Shown here piece by piece: positions 1 to 10,000 of a stretch of DNA of 64,000 bases. The notes under the pieces are model-generated. The model was not told where the DNA came from and did not search any database. It was given only the letters and a program-made list of their open reading frames with translations. Source of the stretch: Acidobacteriota bacterium (lineage in GTDB: Bacteria; Acidobacteriota; Terriglobia; UBA7540); the NCBI GenBank assembly GCA_021817045.1, contig JAKAWG010000010.1:1-64000 (forward strand), given 5' to 3'. How positions within the stretch are numbered: the stretch's first letter is position 1; each line of letters begins with the position of its first letter. A program made the position numbers and the translations under genes.

Positions 1-204
1 GGCGTGAGAATCCGCCGCCGGGGAAGCAGCCGGCACGTGACAAAGAACCAGCGGTCCGAGACCACCAGCCGTCGAAGTCGCGACATGCGCGCGATTATAG
101 AAAGAGCCGCAGAGGAGGGCAAATTGCGCCCACCTCTGCGCTACCCGCTCCGGGACCGCATACATGCCGATAAAAAAACATCGACACGTATGCGCCACCC
201 GCGA
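1..204. other. Left-edge stretch with no recognised gene
   Basis: I see no supported gene in the first 204 bases. The open frame on the plus strand is Arg-rich and shows no domain, ribosome site or signal peptide, so it is probably not coding. The stretch may hold the 3' flank of a gene outside the window. Confidence 0.4.
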
Positions 205-399
205 TCATGATTTCTCGTCCTCCAGTCGGCCGATCCGCTTTTCGTGAATCTCCGCCACGTGCAGCAGCCGGGCCGTTCCTTCGGCAATGTCATTGACCAA
301 GACTTTCATATCGGAAAGGTCCTTGGTCAGCAACTCAACGGTCTGCGTAAGGGCTTCGTGACGCTGGGTCAGCCGCTCCAGCCGTTCGTCAATATCCAT
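205..399 (-). CDS. Small coiled-coil protein of unknown function (64 aa)
   Basis: A 64-residue, strongly charged protein with heptad-like spacing of Leu, Val and Ile through most of its length (LERLTQRHEALTQTVELL, then DLSDMKVLVNDI), so it should form an alpha-helical coiled coil. There is no signal peptide or membrane segment, which suggests a cytoplasmic oligomer or adaptor. The start is supported by GGAG about eight bases upstream of the ATG. Similar small MDIDERLERL-type proteins recur in acidobacterial and cyanobacterial genomes as hypotheticals. It stands alone downstream of zwf on the same strand, with a palindromic repeat in between. No function is assigned. Confidence 0.7.
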   Translation of the reverse strand: MDIDERLERLTQRHEALTQTVELLTKDLSDMKVLVNDIAEGTARLLHVAEIHEKRIGRLEDEKS

Positions 400-488
400 G
401 TTCGTCTCCGCGCCTTGTCAGCTCCTTAAGCGTACTGCACGCCCTGCGGTTGCAGCAAATGTTCACGAACTTCCATTTTGGAGCAAGC

Positions 489-552
489 GTAGCGCGGACC
501 ACCGAATTTGTGGTCCGCGTCCTTTCTTCAGCCGGCGGGCGGTCTGCGCTAC
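489..552. repeat. Palindromic intergenic repeat, GTAGCG...CGCTAC family
   Basis: The sequence opens with GTAGCGCGGACC and closes with GGTCTGCGCTAC, so the ends pair as an imperfect inverted repeat with an internal hairpin (GGACCAC/GTGGTCC). Other members with the same GTAGCG/CGCTAC ends lie at 15457-15506, 22560-22607 and 33896-33947. It sits downstream of zwf and could also act as a weak factor-independent hairpin. Confidence 0.55.
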
Positions 553-622
553 CGGCTGCCGGTTTGGCAAGCGGGTAGCGCGGCCGCCATTAATCCTGTC
601 GAACCGGGCGGTCTATCGAACC

Positions 623-2038
623 CTACTTTTTCGGGTTGTGCCAGCCGCCCACGTCGGCGGCGAGACGTTCCGCTTCCACCGGACCCCACGAGCCCGGCTC
701 GTAGGGATGGAGCGCCGTCACGTTGCCAAGAATCGGGTCCACGATGCTCCACGCTGCTTCGACCGCATCCTGGCGCACAAACAGCGTTGCGTCGCCAACC
801 AAGGCGTCGCTCAACAGACGGTCGTAGGGTTCCAGCTCGTCGCATTTCTTCTGGTAAACTGCCGAGAGCTCCGTCTGATCGACTTGTACTCCGGGCCCAA
901 GGCGTTTCACTTGCGCGCCTAGGCTCACCGAAAGGTCCGGGGTTAGTCGAAACCGGAAATAGTTGCTTCCCGGCTTCAGCTTGCCGAGCGGCGGCTGGCG
1001 GAGCTTAACGAGGACCTCCGTAACGGTAACAGGCAGGCGCTTTCCCGCTCGAATCAGGAACGGCACGCCCGCCCACCGCCAGGAATCGACCTCCAGCCGC
1101 AATGCGGCGAAAGTCTCAACTTCGGACTTCGCATCGACTCCCGGCTCTTTCCGGTATCCGTTGAACTGGCCTCGAACCAGGTGAGCCGGATTGAGCGGCG
1201 GGATCATGCGAAACACTTTTACCCTCTCGTCCCGCAGCGAACCGTGATACATACTCGTCGGCGGCTCCATCGCCAGAAACGCTACAACCTGCAACATGTG
1301 GTTCTGAATGACGTCCCGGACCGCTCCGGTATGGTCGTAGAACCTGCCACGGCCGGCCACTCCGAATTCTTCGGCCATCGTAATCTGAACGCTATGGACG
1401 TAGTTGCGGTTCCAGATGGGCTCGAGCAGGATGTTTGCAAAGCGAAAAACCAGCAGATTTTCGACTGCCTCTTTGCCCAGGTAATGGTCGATGCGGAAAA
1501 TATTCGACTCGGGGAAAACGGAGTGAAGGGTGGAATTCAATTTCCGGGCGGACTCCAGATCCTGACCGAAGGGCTTCTCCAGAACCACCCGCGCGTCCTT
1601 GGCGCAGCCCGACTTCGCCAGGCTTTCAACCACGCTGGAAAAAAGCAAGGGCGGAATGGCCATGTAATGCAGCGGCCGTTTGGCTCCATTCAGCTCTTTA
1701 CGCAGTGACTCAAACGTCTTGGCATCCTGGTAGTCCCCGTCGATATATCGCAGCAGATGGGTCAGCTTGCCGAAAGTCTTCTCATCCACTTGCCCTTCGC
1801 GCTCGGCGATGCTCTTGCGGGCGCGGTCCCGGAGTTGATCGAGCGTCCAGCCGGCCTTCGCCACGCCGATCACCGGCACGTCCAGCGTTCCGCGGCGGAT
1901 CATCTGCGCGAGAGCAGGGAAAATCTGCTTGTACGCCAGGTCTCCTGTCGCGCCGAAAAAGACAAGCGCATCGGAAGGTTCCTGATCTGTTGCAGAAGCT
2001 GAGCTCGGCCCTACATTCAAGAATATCGATTCACCCAT
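623..2038 (-). CDS. zwf: Glucose-6-phosphate 1-dehydrogenase
   Basis: Catalyses NAD(P)-dependent oxidation of glucose 6-phosphate to 6-phosphogluconolactone, the entry step of the oxidative pentose phosphate and Entner-Doudoroff routes, in the cytoplasm. The N-terminus has the nucleotide-binding GxxGDLA loop (FFGATGDLA, near residue 30), and the family active-site signature RIDHYLGKE is complete near residues 182-190, including the conserved His and Lys. The C-terminal substrate-binding half follows with normal spacing; about 471 residues is slightly short but within family range. A TTG lies six bases upstream, but the ATG at 2038 has a better-placed GGAGG. It is monocistronic here, with no pgl or gnd in the window. 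Identity is secure; cofactor preference cannot be read. Confidence 0.95.
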   Translation of the reverse strand: MGESIFLNVGPSSASATDQEPSDALVFFGATGDLAYKQIFPALAQMIRRGTLDVPVIGVAKAGWTLDQLRDRARKSIAEREGQVDEKTFGKLTHLLRYIDGDYQDAKTFESLRKELNGAKRPLHYMAIPPLLFSSVVESLAKSGCAKDARVVLEKPFGQDLESARKLNSTLHSVFPESNIFRIDHYLGKEAVENLLVFRFANILLEPIWNRNYVHSVQITMAEEFGVAGRGRFYDHTGAVRDVIQNHMLQVVAFLAMEPPTSMYHGSLRDERVKVFRMIPPLNPAHLVRGQFNGYRKEPGVDAKSEVETFAALRLEVDSWRWAGVPFLIRAGKRLPVTVTEVLVKLRQPPLGKLKPGSNYFRFRLTPDLSVSLGAQVKRLGPGVQVDQTELSAVYQKKCDELEPYDRLLSDALVGDATLFVRQDAVEAAWSIVDPILGNVTALHPYEPGSWGPVEAERLAADVGGWHNPKK

Positions 2039-2044
2039 CGGCAA

Positions 2045-2546
2045 AACCTCCTCATCTAACTATAGCTTCCTTCCGCCGGCTTGCACTACCGAAGGTTACG
2101 CGCGGCGCGCGCACACACTGCCACATGGGGTTTGCTGAAACAACCGGATAAGGATAAGCGGGCTAATTGCGTGTTGTTGCTTTTTATTCAGTCAATTACA
2201 AAGAACAAGCAGATTCCTCCGCCTCGCACGGCTCGGCGTCGGAATGACACGGCGAAAGGCGCAGAAGGAGGACTTCCCTCTCCGATAGATGCAGCGAACT
2301 TCTCATTCGGGACACTTGACCCCCTTCTTTCGGTCCTTACTGGTGTGGTGCAATCAAAGAAAGTGACACACAGCCGGATGTGATTCTGAGGAGCCGAAGG
2401 CGACGAAGAATCCCTATATTTGCTTGATTCTAAATGCCGGGATGCTTCACTTCGGTCAGCATGGCACAGACCATGACTTGCGCCACTTACTTCGATTACG
2501 CGACATTAGACCGCGGCGAAGCCAATGAGTATTGGTTGACTTCTAA
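2045..2546. other. Intergenic stretch with degenerate dispersed-repeat fragments
   Basis: Between zwf and the first cytochrome/HEAT gene there is no supported ORF. Two pieces resemble a dispersed repeat seen elsewhere in the window: one around 2207-2256 (GATTCCTC ... GGAATGACAC) and one around 2379-2474 (GATTCTGAGGAG ... GAAGAATCCC ... GGGATGCTTC ... CAGCATGGCAC). Related sequence occurs at 23722-23880, 25680-25757 and 40555-40651. The zwf promoter should lie near 2045-2150, but I cannot assign its boxes. Confidence 0.4.
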
Positions 2547-5500
2547 TCATTCCTTCTTGGCGGCGCTGACCTCAGAGCCGCTCTTCGGGGCAGGTTGCAG
2601 CCGGGCACCTTCGATCCACTCGAGAATCGTCTCGTATTGCCAGCTATTCTCGTTCCCTTTCCATCTTTGACCGCCGTTGTGGGAAGCGTAATAGTCGGTG
2701 ATGTTCGCTCCGGTTTCCGCCGGGTGCGTTGGTTTGACCAGAATAAGACTGTGACGAGGATCGCTGATGTCGACCACGCGCATAGCGTACCGGTAATTCT
2801 GTTTGCTCATTGAAGGGAGGAATTTGCCCTGCTCGTCCGGGCCAGTGAGCTTAAAAATGGCGTGCGACGCGTGGCAGATGACGCAAGCTTTTCCGTCCGG
2901 ACCCGTCTGGGCGAGGATTGGCTCAACACGCTGGACGAAGAAATCATAGTCGAGCACGGCGCCTGGCTTAACGTCCGTCAACGCGTCCGCCAGCGTCTTG
3001 CCTCCAAGCACGTTCGCTGCGATCAATTGCAGCCGCGGATTCGGATCGTTCTGGAGATGACGAAGCGCCGCCTGAAAGTCCGGCCGGCTCTCGATGCCCT
3101 TTGACCGTCGCAGCAGATCGAGGGCAGAGGCCCGGACGTTCGCGTCTTTATCATAGAGGCTCGCGATGACGGCTTTCAGCACGACAGGCTGCGCGAGGAA
3201 ATTGGGCGCCTTATATCGCTCGTAAGCGTACTTGTTGGCCAGGAGCCCTGCCGCATCCTGCGAAACCCCCAGACCTGCCGTGCCCACGCGCAGGCGCATA
3301 AACTGCGGGTTCGTCACTTCGGTAATCAGGATATTTCGCTGCTGGCTTCCAAGCCGGCCAAAAGCGTTGGCGACGCGTTTCTGATCCTGCGGAGAAGCAA
3401 GATAGCGTTCCAGGATAATATCCATCGCCGCCTTCTCCACGCCCGCATCAGAATCGTCGAGACCCTGAAAGATGCGGTTTTGGAATTCGGAGTTCCCGGT
3501 GAGATCAGGGAAAGACGATGCCGCGGTCAAAACCTGAGCGTAATCTTTGGGCCGGGGGTTTTGCTCGAGCATTGCTCCGACCGCCTGCGCAACAGCAGAC
3601 TGCCGAGTCCAGGGCGAATCGTCGGGCAAACTCGCGAGCAGGGGCAGCACCACCGCGCGCGCGCTTGAGTCGCCCTTCTGAAGGATCTGGACAACCGTGC
3701 GGACCAATTCAGGGTTCGGAACATCCGGGGAATTGATGTTCAATACTCCCCGTTGGCCGTTTTTGTATACGTAGCTCACCGTTTGCCGGACTTGCGCGTC
3801 CGGGTCCATCGTGAGCCGCAAGGCTGCCAGGGCGAATCGCTGGTCTCCAGCGCCTTCGAGCGTGCTGCCCGCCTTCAACACCTCAATTTTCATGTCAGGA
3901 CTGGCGTTCTGAAGGCAGTCGATGAGCGCTTCTTCCAATTGAGGGCCGGAGCTGCGGAAGAAGTGAATCAGGTCGCTGTCATTGCCAATCCGGGTCTGGT
4001 AGAAGCTGTTGTGGGGATTGTACCGGAAATTAACGGTCTCTTGATAAGGCGGATAAACATAACCTGGCTGGTCGAGCTGCGGCACACCTTCCACGTATTG
4101 AGTGAGCACTTTCGGCAGACCAACAGCCACCTGGCCCGGCTTGAGCGTAGGAAGCGAATAGTGGCGGATATGGAAGTCCCACATCGCGTTTAACAGGTAC
4201 ATGCGGCCTTGCGGAGGTGCATTGCGCAGTACGCGCGCCAGCACTTGCGCCTGGCCGCGAACCACGTCTTCGTAACCTTTCTCGATGCGTTGCTGGTCCT
4301 GCTTCGTGGCCGCGGTTTTGATCCAGGCCTGCATGTAACCGGTGTTTTCGTCGAGAACGTCGTAGACGCTCTCCATCAATCCGCGCCGGACCATCGGATC
4401 TTTTTCAATCGTAAGGCGGGTAGCCAGCGCGTCGATAATCCGGTTGCGCTGCGAGGCGTGATCCACCTTCCAGTAATACCAGCGCCATAGCCCGCCAGCC
4501 GCCTGGAAACGCACGAACGGCACTGGGTCACTCAAATCCTGGATCAGCGCATCAAGCAGCTCGGGATGGCCGGTGAGGCTACGGAAATGCTGGTTAAAGA
4601 GCCGGGTGGCTCCCCATCGCATCCGCGCATCGGGCGAGCGCAAGGCGCCGGCCAGAGCTATCGCTCCGGAGTCAGCCACGGCGGGACGCCTGGAGAGCAC
4701 CTCTCGCAGCGCCCACGCGGCCGTACACTGCACCACTTTGCTCGGATCGCCTAACGCGTGCACAAGAACCGGAATCGAGCCTGGGTCCGCCATGTGCCCA
4801 AGGGCGCGCGCAGCAGCTTCTCGCGCGAGAGGCTGCGGGTTCGTCGCCAGCACGCGCCGGATTTGCACGAGGACGGATTCAGGCGCGGGATCCCAGAACT
4901 GATCGAGCTGGTACAGCAGGCGTGGCAAATCGTTTGTGGCGAGGTGCGTTGGCGGCGCGGGAAACGCATCATCCCAGCCCTTCTTAGCAATTGGTTTCTT
5001 ATCCGGTCCGGGATAAAGCTGTGAGAGCGCCATCACGGCAAACTCGGTGGCGCGAAACGGCGTGTTGAACCCTTGATAGACGGGGTCGCCTTCCCAGTCT
5101 CCCTCGACACGCTGAGCCTTCAGGCAAGCCTGAACCGCGCGCGCCATCATCGGGTCAGTCTCCGGCCTTCGCCCGGCGAGAGCTAGAACATAGATGGCGT
5201 GATAGGAAATAAAATCCGAAGTCTTCCGAGTTTTGTCGAAAGGATACGGCCACATCCCGTCGGATTCCTGGTAGCTATAAAGCTGATCGATCAGCGCGTT
5301 TAGCTCTTTGGCATACTTCTGACGGCCGATTGTGGCAAGAAACTGGATCTTCCAGTTCAAGTCGATCATGTTCTTCGGCTGATAAGGCAGAGCCAGGCGG
5401 GCCACGAAATCGCGCTGCGCGAGCCATTGCGGATCGTGTGTTTGCTTATAGAGAAAATCGAAGGTCTGCCAGCTCTGATCGGCAATCTCAAACGGGCTGA

Positions 5501-6857
5501 TATCCGGCTCGCAACCATCCACCTCGTTGCCGGGCATTTTCGTCCGGTCCTTATAATGAATTTCCAAAAACTTGGCGTAGGGAATGGCAAAATTAGCGCG
5601 CGGAGCATCGTGGGTGACTTCGGTTTCATACCAATGCGTGAGAAGAGGAAGACGGCTGGAAACAGCGCGCGCGGAGTAAATCACGCGGACCCAATTGACG
5701 CCGGGTTCGCCATAAAGCGGGCGGGCGTTGTTATAGAGACGGTCTTCGATGAATTCGAGAGCGCTACGCTGCACGGGCGGGTAGCCGTTGCGAATGGCCG
5801 TCAGCTCGCCGCGCGTGGTGAACTGAGTAGGGTGGCAGGCGATGCAAAGCTCGGTTTCCGAGTGCGTCATCGTGGTGCGCAAGGCAATCGAGCCTCGGCG
5901 AGGCGTGTTCGAAAGCCACGTGTCGCCCATATTGATCAGAAAATCCATTCCGGTCCGCACCGCCTGGCGCGGGTCCGTATAGGGAGGAATCGGATAGGAA
6001 TAAGTACGCAACTGGTATGCCGGGTGGTTCGCATCGACGCGAACATAATAGGTTTGTCCCGGCTCGAGGATGCGGGTCCGGAACTTATACAGCCCCGGAT
6101 AGTTTTGTGTGGACTCGATCTGATAAATAAACTCGCCTTTCGTATAGGGCACAAGCGCGGAATGCCCGCTCGCGTCTTTCTTAAGCTGATACAAATAGAC
6201 GTCAAGAGGGACGTCACGGTCTGTCACATCCAGGACAAAATAGGCAAGCCGCGGTTCCTTTCCGTGAAAAGTGAAGCGGAACCACTGGAACCCTTTGATC
6301 AGCGCGAGGTATGCGTTTTCCACGGGAGCCGGCGCGTACGGTCGCTCATCGGCGCTGCCATAAATCGTCTGGCCGAACTCAAACGGCTGCGCGTGGCGCC
6401 AGTCGCCGTTGGGGTATGCTGCGATGACGGCGGGCTCGGCCGCTGCGCCCACCGGCATTCGTTTCGCCGTAATACTCATCTGCGGGATTGCGCCGCTCTC
6501 CGACTGCAAAATCACACTGCCGCGCCCAGCCACTCGCGGCCGCAACGTCAGATAAAAATCCAGATCGGCGCTGTGCAGCCATTTCTCCGCCACCGGGCCC
6601 GCCGCGTCCGCGATCGTCACCCGAATCGAGTCCTTTCCTTGCAGGTCAACCGGGTCCTTCACGCTGGCGGTAATCCCATAGAGGGAACCGGGATGCAACA
6701 TACCCAGACTCACCCGCCGCTCCGCCCCGCTTGACTGCTGCTCTGGTGAAGATCCACCCATCCTTGCCGCGTGAAACAAAGGCACTGCCACAGCGCACGC
6801 AACAGCGAAGCAGATAAGATTCCAAGCGGTTGTGAGCTGACGACGTCGCGATGCCAT
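2547..6857 (-). CDS. Giant exported diheme c-type cytochrome / alpha-toroid / HEAT-repeat protein (1436 aa)
   Basis: No characterised homologue is recognised. The N-terminus has a positively charged start and a hydrophobic segment (LICFAVACAVAVPLF), so the protein is exported or anchored with its bulk in the periplasm. About 300 residues of beta-rich sequence follow, then a CIACH heme site with Cys338. Residues about 500-640 resemble terpenoid-cyclase-like alpha/alpha repeats (DGMWPYP, EGDWEGD). HEAT-like repeats run from about 670 to 1290 (REAAARALGHM, VRASALDLL). A C-terminal mono-heme domain opens DYDFFVQRVEPIL and has CVICH at Cys1325. The upstream 1575-residue gene is a paralogue in the same order, so this is a tandem duplication. 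Role inferred: periplasmic electron transfer or a redox-linked scaffold. GGAGG lies close ahead of the ATG. Confidence 0.8.
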   Translation of the reverse strand: MASRRRQLTTAWNLICFAVACAVAVPLFHAARMGGSSPEQQSSGAERRVSLGMLHPGSLYGITASVKDPVDLQGKDSIRVTIADAAGPVAEKWLHSADLDFYLTLRPRVAGRGSVILQSESGAIPQMSITAKRMPVGAAAEPAVIAAYPNGDWRHAQPFEFGQTIYGSADERPYAPAPVENAYLALIKGFQWFRFTFHGKEPRLAYFVLDVTDRDVPLDVYLYQLKKDASGHSALVPYTKGEFIYQIESTQNYPGLYKFRTRILEPGQTYYVRVDANHPAYQLRTYSYPIPPYTDPRQAVRTGMDFLINMGDTWLSNTPRRGSIALRTTMTHSETELCIACHPTQFTTRGELTAIRNGYPPVQRSALEFIEDRLYNNARPLYGEPGVNWVRVIYSARAVSSRLPLLTHWYETEVTHDAPRANFAIPYAKFLEIHYKDRTKMPGNEVDGCEPDISPFEIADQSWQTFDFLYKQTHDPQWLAQRDFVARLALPYQPKNMIDLNWKIQFLATIGRQKYAKELNALIDQLYSYQESDGMWPYPFDKTRKTSDFISYHAIYVLALAGRRPETDPMMARAVQACLKAQRVEGDWEGDPVYQGFNTPFRATEFAVMALSQLYPGPDKKPIAKKGWDDAFPAPPTHLATNDLPRLLYQLDQFWDPAPESVLVQIRRVLATNPQPLAREAAARALGHMADPGSIPVLVHALGDPSKVVQCTAAWALREVLSRRPAVADSGAIALAGALRSPDARMRWGATRLFNQHFRSLTGHPELLDALIQDLSDPVPFVRFQAAGGLWRWYYWKVDHASQRNRIIDALATRLTIEKDPMVRRGLMESVYDVLDENTGYMQAWIKTAATKQDQQRIEKGYEDVVRGQAQVLARVLRNAPPQGRMYLLNAMWDFHIRHYSLPTLKPGQVAVGLPKVLTQYVEGVPQLDQPGYVYPPYQETVNFRYNPHNSFYQTRIGNDSDLIHFFRSSGPQLEEALIDCLQNASPDMKIEVLKAGSTLEGAGDQRFALAALRLTMDPDAQVRQTVSYVYKNGQRGVLNINSPDVPNPELVRTVVQILQKGDSSARAVVLPLLASLPDDSPWTRQSAVAQAVGAMLEQNPRPKDYAQVLTAASSFPDLTGNSEFQNRIFQGLDDSDAGVEKAAMDIILERYLASPQDQKRVANAFGRLGSQQRNILITEVTNPQFMRLRVGTAGLGVSQDAAGLLANKYAYERYKAPNFLAQPVVLKAVIASLYDKDANVRASALDLLRRSKGIESRPDFQAALRHLQNDPNPRLQLIAANVLGGKTLADALTDVKPGAVLDYDFFVQRVEPILAQTGPDGKACVICHASHAIFKLTGPDEQGKFLPSMSKQNYRYAMRVVDISDPRHSLILVKPTHPAETGANITDYYASHNGGQRWKGNENSWQYETILEWIEGARLQPAPKSGSEVSAAKKE

Positions 6858-7028
6858 AGGTCCTCCGTCTCCGATTGATGCGGCATTATACCATCGGTTC
6901 CTGAACTAAAAAGCTGGCGAAAACCCGATCATCTGTATTCGTAAGGCCGCGTCGGTTCTACCGTTCCCGATCAGTGACGAGCGTTATCCAGGGCCATCCT
7001 CTGACCGCCGGAATATTCGCCTCGACCT

Positions 7029-10000
7029 TCAATGAGACGCGCGCAGCCACGCCGCTCTGGCCTGTTGTGAGGCTTCACCGGATTCTGCCCAAGCGGCAAC
7101 GGCCCGGTAGTCCGGGTCACGCCGATCCAGCCACAACGCGCCCCCGGGATGCTCCACCGAAAGGCCGGCGCTTTGCGGGTTCAGAGGTTTTATTAGAATG
7201 GGGCTCTTCAAGATGTTCCGAAAATTGAGAAACTCCACGCAGGAAAGGTAGTTTGCGTAAAGCTTCGCTTGCGAGAAATGTCCTTCCGCATCTGGAGGAA
7301 TCAGGTGAAATTTGCCGGATTCACGGACCTGCGAATGGCAACTCATGCAGGACTGGTCTTGCACGATGCCGTACCTCTTGTCCAGGATGGGTTCTACCCG
7401 GGCCTCGAATTGCTTGAAGCTGGGCAGTCCGGTTGTGCGGTCCGGAATGATGCGGTCCAGTTGATGCCAGTCACTCGGCGTGGGCGAGGAGAGCCTTGCT
7501 CCGTCAATCCAGGCAAGAATCGTCTGGTACTCAGGGTTGGCTTCGGAATTCCAATATTTCCCTCCGGTATGTACGCGCGTGCCGCCCGCGTCCACGGCTA
7601 ATGGCTTGCGAAGGATGTAGCTCGCCTCCGGATTCTGAAAGTCAACCAGGGATAAAATCGATGAGTAGTTGGACCATGCCGCCGATTCTGTATATTGTCC
7701 GGAGGGTAGCGGACGCACCAGGTGATTCCGGCTAAGATTTGCGCTGACCGCGTGGCAGTCCATGCACCGTGTCTTTCCGTAGCGCTCTCGCTCGAGAATT
7801 GGCTCAACCCGCGCGACAAAGAAGGAAAAGTCGAGGGGCTCGATGGCGCTGGAAATAGCTTCTCGCCGGGAAAGCGCGGGGAGCCGGGCCAGCTCAGCCT
7901 CCATTCTGCTGTGAACCTCTTCCCGCAAGGCTTCGCTTTGCCTCGCATGCTTGAACGCATGGGAAAGTATGCGAGACGACTCGATGGCTTCGGCAGGTCC
8001 GCCCCTTCGACCGATCACCGCCACCCACGCGAGCACGGCCGGGTCGGATCGCAAAGCTTCTGCGGTGGCTTTCCCGCTCTCAGTCGGGGAGTTCGCGCGC
8101 GGGCCGGCGACTAAGTCCAATACACGCTGCTGGGTTTCAGGATTGTCGGGATTTCGCTTCAGGATGCTGATCACCAGCGCAGGCGTGCGCGGATCCCGCC
8201 CGAAGGCGTCCCCCTTCAGCGCTTCGAAGGTCGCCTGCTGGATGCTCGGGTCCTGTTGCCGGGCGAGCGATGCCAAGAGATCGAATGCCGAGGGTTCATC
8301 CGGCAAGATCCACCCGAAATTAGAAATTTCACTGGCCAGAACCTGGGAATTTTTTCCCGAGCGCGCGCTAGCAAGAACTAGCTTGGCCATCGCATCGGTC
8401 TGGGTTCTCGGGTCGCGGTGAAGCCAGTCAAGAGCTGTCACGCGAGCCTTGGGGAAGCGGCTCTCCAATAGTGTCTTGAGAATGGGTAGGATGACGGACC
8501 CCTGATCGCTGCTGGGAACAGTCGGGGCGTGCGGCGCGTATCCTCCAAGCCCCTGCGCGCGATGACTGGTTACCGGGCCAGACCGCGATGGCTTGGATGG
8601 CGGGTCTCCGGCTGGGTCACCCGGCGAGCTCGGATCTGCGCCACTGACGCGTTGCCTTTGACTCGGCGCGCTCGAAGGCGCCGCGCCGGTTACCGGACTC
8701 GGCTTGGCGCGTTTAAGTAACCAGGGGGCGGCCATGGCTTCAACGCTGATGACGGGACTGGCCAGCGTTGGAAGCTGCGGAGCCGCTTCCGCCGCGACCG
8801 TCCGGACGGCAAGCGAGGGGTCGTTAGTGGCCTGCAACACGGCGGCCTTGAGACGCACATCACTGGCGTTTCGCGCGACGACGGCTCCTTTCACCGCTTC
8901 CACGCGAATCTGCGGGGATGGACTTTTCATGAGCTTAAGCAAGGGCTCGACCATGAGGTTGGCCGCTTGAGGATTGTAGAACGTAGGATAATCCAGGTCG
9001 TTCCCGATTCGAGCGCGAAGGAAGTAATCTCCCAGGCCTTCTAAGATGACCTCTTTCTGCTCCGCGTCTCCTTGTTCCAGCGCCTTAGAAACTCTTGAGG
9101 CGAGAAAATACTCATACTGGAACTGGGCCTGGTGAGCCATCGCGCGCGCCTTCGAGCTCGACATCGTTGGCAGCCAATACGTATACATCAAACCGATGTT
9201 GTCATCGAGGATGTTGTAGAGAGCTTCGGAGAGATTTATTTTTTCATAGGGCGAAGGCTCGTGACCCATACGCGCGAGAAGCGCATCCAGGATTTTGCCA
9301 CGCCAGGCCAGATCGGGCGTGCGGTAGTCCCAGCGCCAGAGCGCCTTCGTCGCCTGAATCCGAACGAGCACGTCCCGATCGTTCAATTGAGTGATTAAAG
9401 CCTCCACGTATTCCGTGCGCGGCACCGCAAAATAGAAATACTGGGCAAATACCCGGCTCGCACCGATTCGCGTCCGGTCGGAGGGCGAGTGCATGGCGCT
9501 CAGCAGTGCAGGAACCGGGTAACCATCGTTCAGAATCTGCCGAAGCGACCAGGCGGCGGCTCGCCGGACGAGTTTGCTCGGGTCGTTCAACGCCTTGACG
9601 AGCGGAGCCTGCATCATCGCCACCTCGGGCCTTTTTCCCGCATCCACCGCCATTTTGCCAAGCGCCGCCGCGGCGGCCTGTCGCTCGATGATGTAAGGGC
9701 TGTCTAGAAGTTTAATTGCTTCAACTGTAGCCGCACGGTCGTGAACGTACCACAGGCCATCCAGCCAGTTCAGGGTTTCCAGAAAAGTTGCGTGCTGCGG
9801 ATCAAAGCGGCGCAAATCCGGATCGGGCTCGATCGCCGGGTTATGCTCGGGGTAAACCGTTGAAAGCGCCTTAACGGTCCACATCGTTTCGAGGAACGGC
9901 GTGAGGAAAAGCTCTCCGCCGCGGTAATCCAGCCATGCGCCAAAACTCCGCTGTTGGGACAGCAGATATTCCACAGCCTTGTGAACCTGGGGATTTGTTG

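Noticed and set aside
398..922. Plus-strand open frames over the 3' part of zwf
   Set aside because: They lie antisense to a secure enzyme gene, with Arg/Cys-rich composition and no domain.
5427..6734. A 435-codon plus-strand frame
   Set aside because: It is antisense to the first cytochrome/HEAT gene, which has heme motifs, a signal segment and a paralogue. The frame arises from GC-rich codon bias.
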